DNA of 64,000 nt from Janibacter terrae NBRC 107853 (GCF_001591405.1 NZ_BCUV01000003.1:62001-126000), one strand, 5' to 3'; shown: positions 1-10,159, counted from the stretch's first letter. Translations and numbers: made by a program. The notes: a model not told the origin generated them from the letters alone.

Positions 1-21
1 CGCCGGACGGCGGAGAAGCGA

Positions 22-654
22 GTGAGCGTGAGCAACAGCAGCGAGATCGTCGCGGCCGGCCCGCAGGGCGGGATGGGTCTCGACGACCACATCTACCAGC
101 GCCTCCTCAAGGAGCGCATCATCTTCCTGGGCTCGGACGTGCGTGACGACAACGCCAACGCCATCTGCGCCCAGATGCTGCTCCTCGCCGCGGAGGACCC
201 CGGCAAGGACATCTGGCTGTACATCAACAGCCCGGGCGGGTCGATCTCCGCCGGCATGGCGATCTACGACACGATGAAGTGGATCCCCAACGACGTCGCC
301 ACCGTGGCCATGGGCCTGGCCGCCTCGATGGGCCAGTTCCTGCTCTCCGCGGGCACGCACGGCAAGCGCTACGCCACGCCGCACGCCCGGGTGATGATGC
401 ACCAGCCCTCCGGCGGCATCGGCGGCACGGCCTCGGACATCAAGATCCAGGCCGAGCAGATGCTCTTCGTCAAGACGCAGATGGCCGAGCTCATCGCCGA
501 GCACACCGGGCAGTCCGTCGAGCAGATCCACCGGGACTCCGACCGCGACCGCTGGTTCGGTGCGGCGGAGGCCAAGGAGTACGGCTTCGTCGACCACGTC
601 TTCGAGCGCTCCGACCAGGCCGGCCGCGGGGACGACAACCCCATCAGCGACTGA
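22..654 (+). CDS. clpP1: ATP-dependent Clp protease proteolytic subunit ClpP1
   Basis: This is a serine peptidase subunit that forms heptameric rings and degrades substrates unfolded by ClpX or ClpC in the cytosol. The catalytic Ser is about residue 102 in GLAASMGQ, the His about residue 127 in MMHQPSGG, and the Asp lies in the RDSDRDRWF stretch. The 210-residue length is normal. The GTG start at 22 follows a GGAGAAG ribosome site and precedes a short N-terminal extension rich in Ser. The second clpP follows 30 bases later in the same direction, as is usual in actinobacteria, where ClpP1 and ClpP2 form one mixed tetradecamer. The ASMGQ form of the serine motif is the actinobacterial ClpP1 type. 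Promoter elements would lie outside the window. Confidence 0.97.
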   Translation: MSVSNSSEIVAAGPQGGMGLDDHIYQRLLKERIIFLGSDVRDDNANAICAQMLLLAAEDPGKDIWLYINSPGGSISAGMAIYDTMKWIPNDVATVAMGLAASMGQFLLSAGTHGKRYATPHARVMMHQPSGGIGGTASDIKIQAEQMLFVKTQMAELIAEHTGQSVEQIHRDSDRDRWFGAAEAKEYGFVDHVFERSDQAGRGDDNPISD

Positions 655-684
655 GCCCCGACCCGAGCCTTCCCAGGAGAACCC

Positions 685-1359
685 ATGAACTTCGACGCAC
701 AGCTGCGCACCCACCAGCCGGGCTCGGCCCCCCTTCGCCCCGGGCCGTCCAGCCGCTACATCCTGCCCAACTTCGAGGAGCGCACCTCGTACGGCATGAA
801 GCGGATGGACCCGTACACCAAGCTCTTCGAGGACCGCATCATCTTCCTCGGCGTGCAGGTCGACGACGCCTCCGCGGACGACATCATCGCCCAGCTGCTC
901 GTGCTGGAGTCGCAGGAGCCCGAGCGCGACATCCTGATGTACATCAACAGCCCGGGTGGCAGCTTCACCGCCATGACGGCGATCTACGACACGATGCAGT
1001 ACATCCGCCCGGACATCCAGACCTTCGTCATCGGCCAGGCGGCCTCCGCCGCAGCGGTGCTCCTCGCCGCCGGCGCCCAGGGCAAGCGCTTCGCCCTGCC
1101 CAACAGCCGCATCCTCATCCACCAGCCCGCGCTGGCCGGTGGCGAGTACGGCCAGGCCTCGGACATCGAGATCCAGGCCAACGAGGTGCTGCGGATGCGC
1201 ACCTGGCTCGAGGAGACCTGGGCCAAGCACTCCGGCAAGACGGTCGAGGAGGTCCGCGAGGACATCGAGCGCGACAAGATCCTCTCGGCGCAGGAGGCCA
1301 AGGAGTACGGCCTCATCGACGAGGTGCTCACCCCGCGCAAGGCCTCGCTCGAGGACTGA
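685..1359 (+). CDS. clpP2: ATP-dependent Clp protease proteolytic subunit ClpP2
   Basis: This is the second ClpP paralogue, 224 residues long. The catalytic Ser is about residue 121 in GQAASAAAV and the His about residue 146 in ILIHQP, with the Asp in the ERDKILS region. The AASAAA serine motif matches actinobacterial ClpP2, the subunit that docks the ClpX/ClpC ATPases. The ATG at 685 follows a CCCAGGAGA ribosome site. An N-terminal segment of about 40 residues precedes the conserved core and is probably a propeptide removed on maturation, by family knowledge. The gene is co-transcribed with clpP1 and followed by a strong hairpin terminator, so this operon ends here and clpX is expressed separately, with two unrelated genes in between. 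Confidence 0.97.
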   Translation: MNFDAQLRTHQPGSAPLRPGPSSRYILPNFEERTSYGMKRMDPYTKLFEDRIIFLGVQVDDASADDIIAQLLVLESQEPERDILMYINSPGGSFTAMTAIYDTMQYIRPDIQTFVIGQAASAAAVLLAAGAQGKRFALPNSRILIHQPALAGGEYGQASDIEIQANEVLRMRTWLEETWAKHSGKTVEEVREDIERDKILSAQEAKEYGLIDEVLTPRKASLED

Positions 1360-1368
1360 TCCACAGTG

Positions 1369-1400
1369 ACGAAGGGCCCCGGACCTCCGGGGCCCTTCGT
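1369..1400. terminator. perfect hairpin terminator after clpP2
   Basis: A 14-bp perfect stem with the 4-base loop ACCT lies 9 bases after the clpP2 stop. Each arm begins with the dispersed motif ACGAAGGG (reverse ACCCTTCG equivalent on the other arm). No T-run follows, which is normal for high-GC actinobacterial terminators. Confidence 0.85.
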
Positions 1401-1437
1401 CGTGCCCGGGGGCGGATCCCGCGATGAGGTGGAACCG

Positions 1438-2043
1438 ATGGGTGGGCGCCGACGTCGGATGAGCATGAGACGTCTGCTGACCACCCTGCTCACGGTGCTG
1501 CTGACCGTGCCGGTCCTCGTGCTCACCGCACCCGCAGCACAGGCGTGCTCGTGCGCGCAGGGCTCGCTCGAGCAGCACCTCGCCGACTCGGACCTCGTCG
1601 TCGAGGGCACCGTGACCTCGGTGCGGACCACGGGTCGGGAGCGCGCGTACACCTTCGACGTCCAGCGCTCGTGGAAGGGGCCGCGGCGCGATGTCGTGAC
1701 CGTCCGCACGCGCGTGGACGGCGCGGAGTGCGGGCGCACCTACGCCGGGGGGAGGCCGCAGGTGGTCCTGGCCGTGGGCTCCGACGGCACCTGGCGGACC
1801 GACCTGTGCCGCGGCAAGGTCTTCGACGGCGGGACGCAGATCCGGGACGTGACGGCTGCACAGGTGGAGGAGGAGCTCGGTCGGGGGACCCGCTCTGGTG
1901 ATGACGTCACCGAGCCGGCGGGAGACGACGCGGTCAGCGTCGGCGACCCGTCGCCGTGGCCCGGGATCGCCGTGGGTGCAGCCCTCCTCGTGCTGCTCGT
2001 CGTGGGCCGCTCCGTCCTGGGCCGACGCCGTGGGGAGCGCTGA
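1438..2043 (+). CDS. TIMP/NTR-like secreted, membrane-anchored protein (copy 1)
   Basis: The protein is about 201 residues long. An N-terminal hydrophobic signal ends in APAAQA, so cleavage would leave a mature N-terminus of CSC. This is followed by a Leu-Ala-Asp-Ser-Asp-Leu-Val-Val stretch and two further Cys (in ECGR and DLCRGK). CxC at the mature N-terminus followed by S/D-D-L-V is the signature layout of the netrin-like TIMP fold, in which Cys1 chelates the zinc of metalloproteases. A C-terminal membrane segment (about 175-195) with a basic tail would anchor it to the membrane. A bacterial TIMP-fold protein is inferred; inhibitory function is not shown. The ATG at 1438 has GAGGTGGA upstream, while 1459 and 1465 are alternative starts. 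A homologous copy follows after 6 bases. Confidence 0.65.
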   Translation: MGGRRRRMSMRRLLTTLLTVLLTVPVLVLTAPAAQACSCAQGSLEQHLADSDLVVEGTVTSVRTTGRERAYTFDVQRSWKGPRRDVVTVRTRVDGAECGRTYAGGRPQVVLAVGSDGTWRTDLCRGKVFDGGTQIRDVTAAQVEEELGRGTRSGDDVTEPAGDDAVSVGDPSPWPGIAVGAALLVLLVVGRSVLGRRRGER

Positions 2044-2049
2044 CGCCCC

Positions 2050-2607
2050 GTGCGACGGTTGCTGATGACGCTCCTCGCGTGCCTGCTGGCGCTGCCCGTC
2101 GCGGTGCTCACCGCGCCGGCCGCGCACGCGTGCTCGTGCGATCGTCCGGAGCGCGCGAGCGCCCTGGAGAGCGAGGTCATCGCCGAGGTCCTCGTGGAGG
2201 GCGAGGAGCGGGTCGGGCACGACCGCGTCTACGACCTGCGCGTCGTGCGCCAGTGGCACGGGTCGGGCGCCGCGTCCGTCCGGCTGACGACTGGCGCCGA
2301 CGTCACGGCCTGCGGCCTGCGGCTCGTCGAGGGGGAGCGCTACCTCCTCTTCGCCCACGAGCGTGACGGCGGCGGGTGGCAGTCGAGCTGGTGCACCGCC
2401 ACCTCCGGGGTCGGGGCGAAGGACGTGGTCGTGACCCGGGCCGACATCGAGGAGCGCCACGGCACCGGGACGGTGCCCGCGTCGGACCACGTCGAGAGCC
2501 ACCGTGGCGGGGGGCCGGCGCCGTGGCTGCTCCTCGCAGGTCTCGCAACGGGGGTGCTCGCGCTGCTCGGTGGTGGCTGGTGGCTGCTGCGCGGGCGGAG
2601 GGGCTGA
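2050..2607 (+). CDS. TIMP/NTR-like secreted, membrane-anchored protein (copy 2)
   Basis: This 185-residue protein is a tandem paralogue of the preceding gene. Its signal peptide ends APAAHA, followed by CSC, a beta-rich domain with downstream Cys in TACGL and SWCTA, and a C-terminal membrane helix ending in RGRRG. The spacing of the four Cys matches copy 1, consistent with two disulfides tethering the N-terminal CxC. The GTG at 2050 lies 6 bases after the copy 1 stop, so the two are translationally linked. The pair sits between clpP2 and clpX, where no functional link to Clp is expected. It could be a general surface NTR-domain protein rather than a protease inhibitor. A GTG start with no clear ribosome site is consistent with coupling. 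Confidence 0.62.
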   Translation: MRRLLMTLLACLLALPVAVLTAPAAHACSCDRPERASALESEVIAEVLVEGEERVGHDRVYDLRVVRQWHGSGAASVRLTTGADVTACGLRLVEGERYLLFAHERDGGGWQSSWCTATSGVGAKDVVVTRADIEERHGTGTVPASDHVESHRGGGPAPWLLLAGLATGVLALLGGGWWLLRGRRG

Positions 2608-2610
2608 GGT

Positions 2611-2629
2611 GTTCCGCTGTCAGCGAAAC
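2611..2629. promoter_or_regulatory. candidate ClgR operator upstream of clpX
   Basis: The imperfect palindrome GTTCCGCT-GTC-AGCGAAAC (7 of 8 arm pairs) contains CGC-N5-GCG, the core known for ClgR, the actinobacterial activator of clp genes. It lies about 110 bases before the clpX start and about 60 bases before a TAGCGT -10-like element at 2688-2693. The assignment rests on motif resemblance only. Confidence 0.45.
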
Positions 2630-2741
2630 GGGGCGACGCGCCGCGCCTGATCGTGTCCAATTGGGGGTGGAGCGACGGGCCTTTGGGTAGCGTCGTCCCC
2701 ACGACCAGATCGGTCGGTGAGGTACGGAGAGGACACCTGAC

Positions 2742-4019
<1,278 letters not shown>

Positions 4020-4032
4020 CGCACCTGACAGG

Positions 4033-4752
4033 ATGGGTGGGGTGAGTCCCCCCTTCCACCTCGTGCAGGGTGCCTCCGGGCCCCGCCAGCAGAGTCCGAC
4101 GACGTGCGGCGCGGCGTGCGCGACGGTGGCGCGGATGCTCGTCGACGCCCCCTTCGCCCGCTGGATCATGGCCGGTGACGGTCATCCGGTCCCCGGCGCC
4201 GAAGGGGGGGACCAGACCGAGCGGTTCGCCGCCTGGGAGCGGACGGTCCAGGCCCGGACCAACGGGTGGCGGGCGCCGGCCGGTGGCCTGCTGCTGCCCT
4301 GGCCCAAGGCGCTCGGGACGCCGCCGTGGGGCCTGCGGCACGAGCTCGAGCACGGTGCCTCGCGCGCGGGGACCCGCTACACGATGGTGCCCGTGCGCGG
4401 CCACAACGAGGAGGGGCTGCGCGCCCGGTACCGGCGTCTGGTCGACCTCGTGGTCGACGGCGAGCCGGCCGCGCTCTACGTCGGCAACCGGCTCACCCCA
4501 CGCCACGTGACGCTCGTCCTGCCGGGGGACCGCAACAGGTACGTCGAGGTGTACGACCCGGCGAGCGGCCGGGTGTCGGTCCTCGACGAGGAGGCCTTCG
4601 TCGCCAAGCGACTCTCGCTCGGTGGCTGGAAGGTGCCCTGGGTGCTCGTCCAGCCGACCGGCCACCGGCGCCTGCCGGTGCGTGAGCCGGTCACCGCCGC
4701 GTGGCGGATCCCGGCCCTGGGTCCCGCAGCCCCGACGGAAGCCACGGGGTGA
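4033..4752 (+). CDS. papain-like (C39-like) cysteine peptidase candidate
   Basis: This 239-residue soluble protein has no signal peptide. Near the N-terminus is [18 protein letters not shown], the Gln...Cys-Gly pattern that opens papain-like/C39-like folds. A His lies in [15 protein letters not shown] and an Asp in VEVYDPASG, giving the order Cys-His-Asp with spacing typical of a C39-like triad. I recognise the fold but not a named family, and no substrate is known. It begins 13 bases after clpX and may be co-transcribed with it, but it is convergent with valS. The start could be the ATG at 4033 or the GTG at 4042, because the GGATGGGTGGG stretch could serve as ribosome site for the latter. 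The rare Glu codon GAA occurs at an embedded CGAAGGGG motif near 4200. Confidence 0.6.
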   Translation: MGGVSPPFHLVQGASGPRQQSPTTCGAACATVARMLVDAPFARWIMAGDGHPVPGAEGGDQTERFAAWERTVQARTNGWRAPAGGLLLPWPKALGTPPWGLRHELEHGASRAGTRYTMVPVRGHNEEGLRARYRRLVDLVVDGEPAALYVGNRLTPRHVTLVLPGDRNRYVEVYDPASGRVSVLDEEAFVAKRLSLGGWKVPWVLVQPTGHRRLPVREPVTAAWRIPALGPAAPTEATG

Positions 4753-4764
4753 GGGACCTCGGCG

Positions 4765-7395
4765 TCAGACCTTCGGCGGCTTGACGAAGGGGATGAGCTC
4801 GACGTCGCGGAGGCTGACCTCCTCGCCCTCGGCGTAGTCGAAGGCCCCCGTGAGGCGACCGGCGCTGCGCAGGTCGCTCTCGCCCGCCCGCACGAGCTCG
4901 GCCCTGGCGGCCGGGGCGACGAGCGTCGCCGCGGTGATCTCGCTGCGCATGCCGACCTTGGCGTCGGACTTCGCCTTGCGGACCTGGCTCAGGGCCTCGC
5001 CGACGGCGCCGAGGACGGCGGCGTCGCCGCCCGGGGGCAGCTCGTCGACGGTCGGCCAGGTGGCGCGGTGCACGGAGCCCTCCTTCCACCACGACCAGAC
5101 CTCTTCCGTGGCGTAGGGCAGGACCGGGGCGAGGAGACGCAGCAGCGCGTCGAGCGCGAGGCGCAGGGCGGCACGCGCCGAGGCGGTACCGGCCCGGTCC
5201 TGGCCCTCACCGCCGTGGGCGCGGTCCTTGACGAGCTCGATGTAGTCGTCGCAGAAGGTCCAGAAGAAGGTCTCGGTCACCGACAGGCTGCGGGTGTAGT
5301 CCCAGGCCTCGAAGCCCGCGGTCGCCTCGGTGACCACCTGCCGCAGCCCGGCGAGCATCGACTGGTCGAGCGGGTGGGTGACGGCCGCGGCGAGGTCACC
5401 GTCGGCCTCGCCGAACCCGAGCGCGAACTTGCTCGCGTTGAGCAGCTTGATCGCGAGGCGACGGCCGATCTTCATCTGGCCGGTGTCGTACGCCGCGTCG
5501 GTGCCCAGACGGCCGGAGGCCGCCCAGTATCGGACCGCGTCGGCGCTGTGCTCGACGACGACGTCCTCGGGCGTGACGACATTGCCCTTGGACTTGCTCA
5601 TCTTCTTGCGGTCGGGGTCGAGGATCCACCCGGAGATCGCGGCGTTCTTCCACGGCGCGGTGCCGTGCTCGAGGTGGGCGCGCACGACGGTCGCGAAGAG
5701 CCAGGTCCGGATGATGTCGTGGGCCTGCGGGCGCACGTCCATGGGGAAGACCTTGTCGAAGAGGTCGGACTCGCCCCGCTCGGAGGCGAGCCAGTCGCCG
5801 GCGATCTGCGGCGAGAGCGACGACGTGGCCCAGGTGTCCATGACGTCCGGGTCGCCGGTGAACCCGCCCGGCTGGTCGCGCTGGTCCTCGGTGTACCCGG
5901 TGGGGACCTGGGCCATCGGGTCGATCGGCAGCTGGTCCTCGGTGGGCACGATCGGGCTGTCGTACCGCGGCTGGCCGTCGACGTCCAGGGCGTACCAGAC
6001 GGGGATCGGGATGCCGAAGAAGCGCTGGCGCGAGATGAGCCAGTCGCCGTTGAGGCCGGCGACCCAGTTCTTGTAGCGCGACCTCATGAACTCGGGGTGG
6101 AAGTCGATCTCGTCGCCGCGGGCCTGCAGCGCCAGGTTCAGCTCGGCGTCGCGGCCACCGTTGCGGATGTACCACTGGCGCGAGGTGACGATCTCGAGCG
6201 GCTTCTCGCCGCGCTCGTAGAAGTTGGCCTTGCGCTGGGTCTTCTGCGGCTCGCCCTCGAGGTCACCGGAGGCGCGCAGCGCCTCGACGACGACCTCGCG
6301 GGCGGAGTGCACGGTCTTGCCGGACATCTGCGAGAAGACCTCCGCCCCCTTCGCGCTCCCGGCAGCGGCAACCCACTCCGGGGTCTCGCCGAGGACGCGA
6401 CCGGCGCGGGTGATGATCGAGCGGGTCGGCAGCTGCAGCTCGCGCCACCAGATGACGTCGGTGAGGTCACCGAAGGTGCAGCACATCGCGATGCCCGCGC
6501 CCTTGTCCATCTCGGCGGCCGGGTGGGCCACGACGGGCACCTCCACGCCGAAGATCGGGGAGGTCACGCTCGAGCCGAAGAGGCCCTGGTAGCGCTCGTC
6601 GTCGGGGTGCGCGATGAGGGCGACGCAGGCGGGGAGCAGCTCGGGACGGGTGGTCTCGATGTGGACCGGCCCGTCGGCGCCGTGGAAGGCGACGCGGTGG
6701 TAGGCGCCCGGGTAGTCGCGCGCCTCGAGCTCGGCCTGCGCGACAGCGGTCTGGAAGGTGACGTCCCACAGGCCCGGCGCCTCGGCCGTGTACGCCTCAC
6801 CGCGAGCGAGGTTGCGCAGGAAGGCGGTCTGCGCGGTCGCGCGGGAGCGGTCGTCGATCGTGCGGTACTGGATCTCCCAGTCGAGGCTGAAGCCCAGGCG
6901 CCGGAAGAGGGACTCGAAGGCCTCCTCGTCCTTGACCGTCAGCTCGTCGCACAGCTCGATGAAGTTCTGCCGGCTGACCGGGACCTGGTCGGCCGCCTTG
7001 ATCGTCTTCGTCGTGCCCTCGAAGGGGGGCGTGAAGTCCGGGTCGTAGGGCAGCGAGGAGTCGCCGCGCACGCCGTAGTAGTTCTGGACCCGCTTCTCGG
7101 TCGGCAGGCCGTTGTCGTCCCAGCCGATCGGGTAGAAGACGTTGAAGCCCTGCATGCGCTTGTAGCGCGCCATGCAGTCGGTGTGCGTGTAGCTGAAGAC
7201 GTGCCCCATGTGGAGGCTGCCGCTCGCCGTGGGCGGCGGCGTGTCGATGGAGAAGACCTGGTCGCGGGGCCCCTCGGGGTCGAACGCGTAGGTGCCCTGC
7301 TCGCGCCATACGGCGCCCCAGGTGTCCTCGAGGCCGTCCAGCGAGGGACGGTCCGGGATGCGGGCGGCGTCGGGGGCAGCGGAGAGCTCGGTCAT
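4765..7395 (-). CDS. valS: valyl-tRNA synthetase
   Basis: This class Ia synthetase charges tRNA-Val. It has the HIGH-type motif SLHMGH near the N-terminus, a CP1 editing domain (ETTRPELLPACVALIAHPDDERY area), the KMSKSKGN loop, an anticodon-binding domain and a short C-terminal domain. At 876 residues it lacks the long C-terminal coiled-coil arm of the E. coli enzyme, as in the archaeal-like ValRS form seen in some actinobacteria. The ATG at 7395 is chosen because conservation begins just after it. An upstream in-frame start at 7482 would add a non-conserved leader. In many actinobacteria valS lies directly before folC on the same strand. Here it is on the opposite strand and 24 kb away. Confidence 0.95.
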   Translation of the reverse strand: MTELSAAPDAARIPDRPSLDGLEDTWGAVWREQGTYAFDPEGPRDQVFSIDTPPPTASGSLHMGHVFSYTHTDCMARYKRMQGFNVFYPIGWDDNGLPTEKRVQNYYGVRGDSSLPYDPDFTPPFEGTTKTIKAADQVPVSRQNFIELCDELTVKDEEAFESLFRRLGFSLDWEIQYRTIDDRSRATAQTAFLRNLARGEAYTAEAPGLWDVTFQTAVAQAELEARDYPGAYHRVAFHGADGPVHIETTRPELLPACVALIAHPDDERYQGLFGSSVTSPIFGVEVPVVAHPAAEMDKGAGIAMCCTFGDLTDVIWWRELQLPTRSIITRAGRVLGETPEWVAAAGSAKGAEVFSQMSGKTVHSAREVVVEALRASGDLEGEPQKTQRKANFYERGEKPLEIVTSRQWYIRNGGRDAELNLALQARGDEIDFHPEFMRSRYKNWVAGLNGDWLISRQRFFGIPIPVWYALDVDGQPRYDSPIVPTEDQLPIDPMAQVPTGYTEDQRDQPGGFTGDPDVMDTWATSSLSPQIAGDWLASERGESDLFDKVFPMDVRPQAHDIIRTWLFATVVRAHLEHGTAPWKNAAISGWILDPDRKKMSKSKGNVVTPEDVVVEHSADAVRYWAASGRLGTDAAYDTGQMKIGRRLAIKLLNASKFALGFGEADGDLAAAVTHPLDQSMLAGLRQVVTEATAGFEAWDYTRSLSVTETFFWTFCDDYIELVKDRAHGGEGQDRAGTASARAALRLALDALLRLLAPVLPYATEEVWSWWKEGSVHRATWPTVDELPPGGDAAVLGAVGEALSQVRKAKSDAKVGMRSEITAATLVAPAARAELVRAGESDLRSAGRLTGAFDYAEGEEVSLRDVELIPFVKPPKV

Positions 7396-7480
7396 GGGCC
7401 AGATCTTCCCATTGCCGGGTGTGACCGGACCAATCGGCCAAGGTCCACCGCGGCAACCTACGAGACCGTAGGCTGCAGGC

Positions 7481-8245
7481 ATGCGCCGCCCTGAGCCTCT
7501 CTACCGCGCGATCATCATCGTCGCCCGGATCATCTTCCTCGTGAACGGCTACCGCTTCACCATCAAGGGGGAGCGCAATGTCCCGAGGGAGGGGGGCGCG
7601 GTCATGGCGATCAACCACACCGGCTACATCGACTTCGTCCTCGCCGGTCTCGGCGCCCGCAAGAGCCGCCGGTGGGTGCGCTTCATGGCCAAGAAGTCCA
7701 TCTGGCAGCACAAGGTGGCCGGGTGGTTCATGCGTGGGCTCAAGCACATCCCCGTCGACCGCCACGCGGGCGGCGCGGCCTTCAAGGAGGCCGTGCAGAA
7801 GCTCAAGGACGGGGAGGTCGTCGGCGTCTACCCCGAGGCGACGATGTCGCGCTCCTTCGAGATCAAGGAGCTCAAGAACGGCACGGCGCGGATGGCCCAG
7901 CTGTCCGGCACGCCGATCCTGCCGACCATCGTCTGGGGGGCGCACCGCATCTGGACCAAGGACGTGCCCAAGCGCCTGGGCCGCACGGGGTTCCCGATCC
8001 ACATCACCATCGGCGAGCCGATCCACGTCGGTCCGGACGAGGACGTCACCGAGGCCACCGAGCGGCTGCGCGAGGTCATGAAGCAGCTGCTCGACGAGAC
8101 GATCGCCGCCTACCCGCCGCTCACGGGGGAGGACCTGCGCTTCCTGCCCGCTCGCCTCGGCGGCACCGCCCCCTCGTACGAGGACGCGTACGCCAAGGAC
8201 CACCGCGACATGACGCGCGTCAAGGACCAGTTCACCAAGGACTGA
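7481..8245 (+). CDS. 1-acyl-glycerol-3-phosphate acyltransferase family protein
   Basis: This 254-residue PlsC-family acyltransferase transfers an acyl chain to lysophosphatidate or a related acceptor at the membrane. The HX4D motif is at residues 46-51 (NHTGYID), and the second block is YPEATMSRS, a variant of the usual PEGTR. A hydrophobic N-terminal helix suggests peripheral or single-pass membrane attachment. The ATG at 7481 lies 6 bases after TAGGCT, a -10 element, so the mRNA is probably leaderless. It is divergent from valS across 85 bases and convergent with the ABC exporter that ends 3 bases downstream. The acceptor is unknown, and the gene symbol is left blank because actinobacteria carry several such paralogues. 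Confidence 0.88.
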   Translation: MRRPEPLYRAIIIVARIIFLVNGYRFTIKGERNVPREGGAVMAINHTGYIDFVLAGLGARKSRRWVRFMAKKSIWQHKVAGWFMRGLKHIPVDRHAGGAAFKEAVQKLKDGEVVGVYPEATMSRSFEIKELKNGTARMAQLSGTPILPTIVWGAHRIWTKDVPKRLGRTGFPIHITIGEPIHVGPDEDVTEATERLREVMKQLLDETIAAYPPLTGEDLRFLPARLGGTAPSYEDAYAKDHRDMTRVKDQFTKD

Positions 8246-8248
8246 CCC

Positions 8249-10075
8249 TCAGGCGGTGAGGGCCAGGTCGCTGCCGGCGAGCCGGGCGTAGGCGCCGCCG
8301 CGGCGCAGCAGCTCCCCGTGCCCGCCGCGCTCGAGCACCCGACCACCGGAGAGCACGAGGATCTCGTCCGCGGACGCGATGGTGCTCAGGCGGTGGGCGA
8401 TGGTGATCGTCGTGCGGCCACGGGCCAGGGCGTCCAGGGCCACCTGCAGCTCGCGCTCGGTGTCGTTGTCGAGGGCGCTCGTCGCCTCGTCCAGGACGAG
8501 GACCGCCGGGTCGCGCAGGAGCGTGCGGGCGATGGCGATGCGCTGCTTCTCACCACCGGAGAACCGGTGGCCGCGCGCCCCCACCACGGTGTCGAGGCCG
8601 TCGGGCAGGCCGGCGACGAGGTCCGCGGCCTGGGCGGTCGCGAGGGCCTGCCACAGCTGCGCCTCGGTGGCGTCGGGGTCGGCGAGCAGGAGGTTGGCCC
8701 GGATGGTGTCGTGGGCCAGGTAGGTCTCCTGGGTGACGATGCCGACGACGTGCGTCAGCGTCTGCGGGTCGATGTCGCGCAGGTCGTACCCGTCGACCGT
8801 GATCCGCCCGGTGTCCGGGTCGGCGAGCCGCACGAGCAGCGACGCGAGCGTCGACTTGCCGCTGCCGGTCGCGCCGACGAGGGCCAGGTGGGCACCGGCC
8901 GGGACGGTGGCGGACACGTCGTCGAGGGCGCGCCCGTGGCCACCGGGGTAGGCGTACGAGACGCCCTCGATCCGCAGGTCCCCGCGGAGGCGAAGGGGGT
9001 CGATGTCCACCGGGTCGCTGGGCGCGGCCACCTCCGGATCGAGGTCGAGATAGCCGAAGACCCGGCTGAAGAGGGCCATCGAGGCGATCCACGAGGCGCC
9101 GACGTTGAGCAGCCCCATGATCGGGCGGAAGATGCCTGCCTGCAGCGTCGTGAAGGCGATGATCGTGCCGATCGTCATGCCGCCGCTCGTGGCGGGCAGT
9201 CCCGCGGCCAGGTAGATCAGCGCGGGGATCGCGGCGAAGACGATCGACATCGTCGCCATCCGCCAACGGCCGGCGAGCTCGGAGCGCACCTCGAGGCCGA
9301 CGAGGTCGGTCGAGGTCTCGGCGAAGAGCCGGGCGCCGCGCTCGGAGGCGCCCAGGGTCTTCGACAGCAGCGCACCGCTCACCGACAGCTCCTCGGTGAC
9401 CTGCGCCTGCAGGTCGGCGAGCCGCCGCTGGCGCCGGGCGGTGATCTCCCTTCGTGCGAAGGCCACCTTGCGCGTGGTCCAGATGGCCGGGGGCAGCACG
9501 AGGAGGGAGAAGAGCGAGAGCCGCCAGCTCAGGGCGACCATCGCGACGGCGGTCGCGACCGCCGTCGTGAGGTTGGAGGCGATCGAGACCGCGGTGCTCG
9601 TGACGATCGACTGCATGCCGGCGACGTCCTGCGTGATGCGGGACTGGATCTCGCCGGAGCGGGTGCGGGTGAAGAAGCTCATCGCCTGTCGCTGCAGGTG
9701 GGTGAAGACGTCGGTGCGCAACCGGTGCATGACCGCCTGGCCCACGCGCGTGGAGATCCAGGTCTGCTGCACGCCGATGAGGGCGGTCGCGATCGTCACG
9801 AGGAGCATGCCGCCCACGGTGAGGAGGAGGAGCCGGACGTCCTGGCGGGGGAGCGCGTCGTCGATGACCACGCGCAGGAGGAAGGGGGAGGCCATCGAGA
9901 TCAGCGAGCTCGCGACGATGAGGCCCACGACCGCGGCGACCTGCCAGCGGTAGGGGCGGAAGCAGGAGATGACCCGGCGGGCGCTCACCGGGCTCTCGGC
10001 GAGCTGGGCGCGGTCTCGCGGGTCGACGCGGTGCGGTCCGCGGCCGGTCTTGGGGGAGCTCACGGGGGTGTCCAT
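8249..10075 (-). CDS. ABC exporter half-transporter (permease fused to ATPase)
   Basis: This 608-residue protein has six predicted membrane helices (about residues 40-310) followed by an ATPase domain with Walker A GATGSGKST, signature FSGGEKQRIA, Walker B AVLVLDEATSALD and H-loop IAHRLST. The fold is that of MsbA/MdlB multidrug or lipid exporters, acting as a dimer. The ATG at 10075 is preceded by AAAGGGG, while an upstream GTG at 10093 is less likely. It is transcribed divergently from a MarR regulator across a palindromic operator, so expression is probably derepressed by the regulator ligand, possibly its own export substrate. The substrate is unknown. Confidence 0.9.
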   Translation of the reverse strand: MDTPVSSPKTGRGPHRVDPRDRAQLAESPVSARRVISCFRPYRWQVAAVVGLIVASSLISMASPFLLRVVIDDALPRQDVRLLLLTVGGMLLVTIATALIGVQQTWISTRVGQAVMHRLRTDVFTHLQRQAMSFFTRTRSGEIQSRITQDVAGMQSIVTSTAVSIASNLTTAVATAVAMVALSWRLSLFSLLVLPPAIWTTRKVAFARREITARRQRRLADLQAQVTEELSVSGALLSKTLGASERGARLFAETSTDLVGLEVRSELAGRWRMATMSIVFAAIPALIYLAAGLPATSGGMTIGTIIAFTTLQAGIFRPIMGLLNVGASWIASMALFSRVFGYLDLDPEVAAPSDPVDIDPLRLRGDLRIEGVSYAYPGGHGRALDDVSATVPAGAHLALVGATGSGKSTLASLLVRLADPDTGRITVDGYDLRDIDPQTLTHVVGIVTQETYLAHDTIRANLLLADPDATEAQLWQALATAQAADLVAGLPDGLDTVVGARGHRFSGGEKQRIAIARTLLRDPAVLVLDEATSALDNDTERELQVALDALARGRTTITIAHRLSTIASADEILVLSGGRVLERGGHGELLRRGGAYARLAGSDLALTA

Positions 10076-10109
10076 GCGGGCCCCTTTCGTCACAGTCAGT
10101 TCGTGATGC

Positions 10110-10131
10110 TGAGGTTACCTCACTATGAGGT
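10110..10131. promoter_or_regulatory. MarR operator, three TGAGGT half-sites
   Basis: Overlapping inverted repeats TGAGGT-T-ACCTCA and ACCTCA-CTA-TGAGGT share the middle half-site, between the divergent exporter and marR genes. This places a winged-helix dimer over both promoters. The assignment is inferred from position and symmetry. Confidence 0.7.
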
Positions 10132-10159
10132 GAGCGGTCAAGATCGCTACCCTTGGGGC

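Noticed and set aside
7396-7482. Upstream start for valS adding 29 residues
   Set aside because: The extension is not conserved-looking and would overlap the divergent acyltransferase promoter and start.
5068-7494. Long plus-strand frame over valS
   Set aside because: Complement shadow of valS with no domain; its start lies inside the valS 3 prime end and there is no ribosome site.
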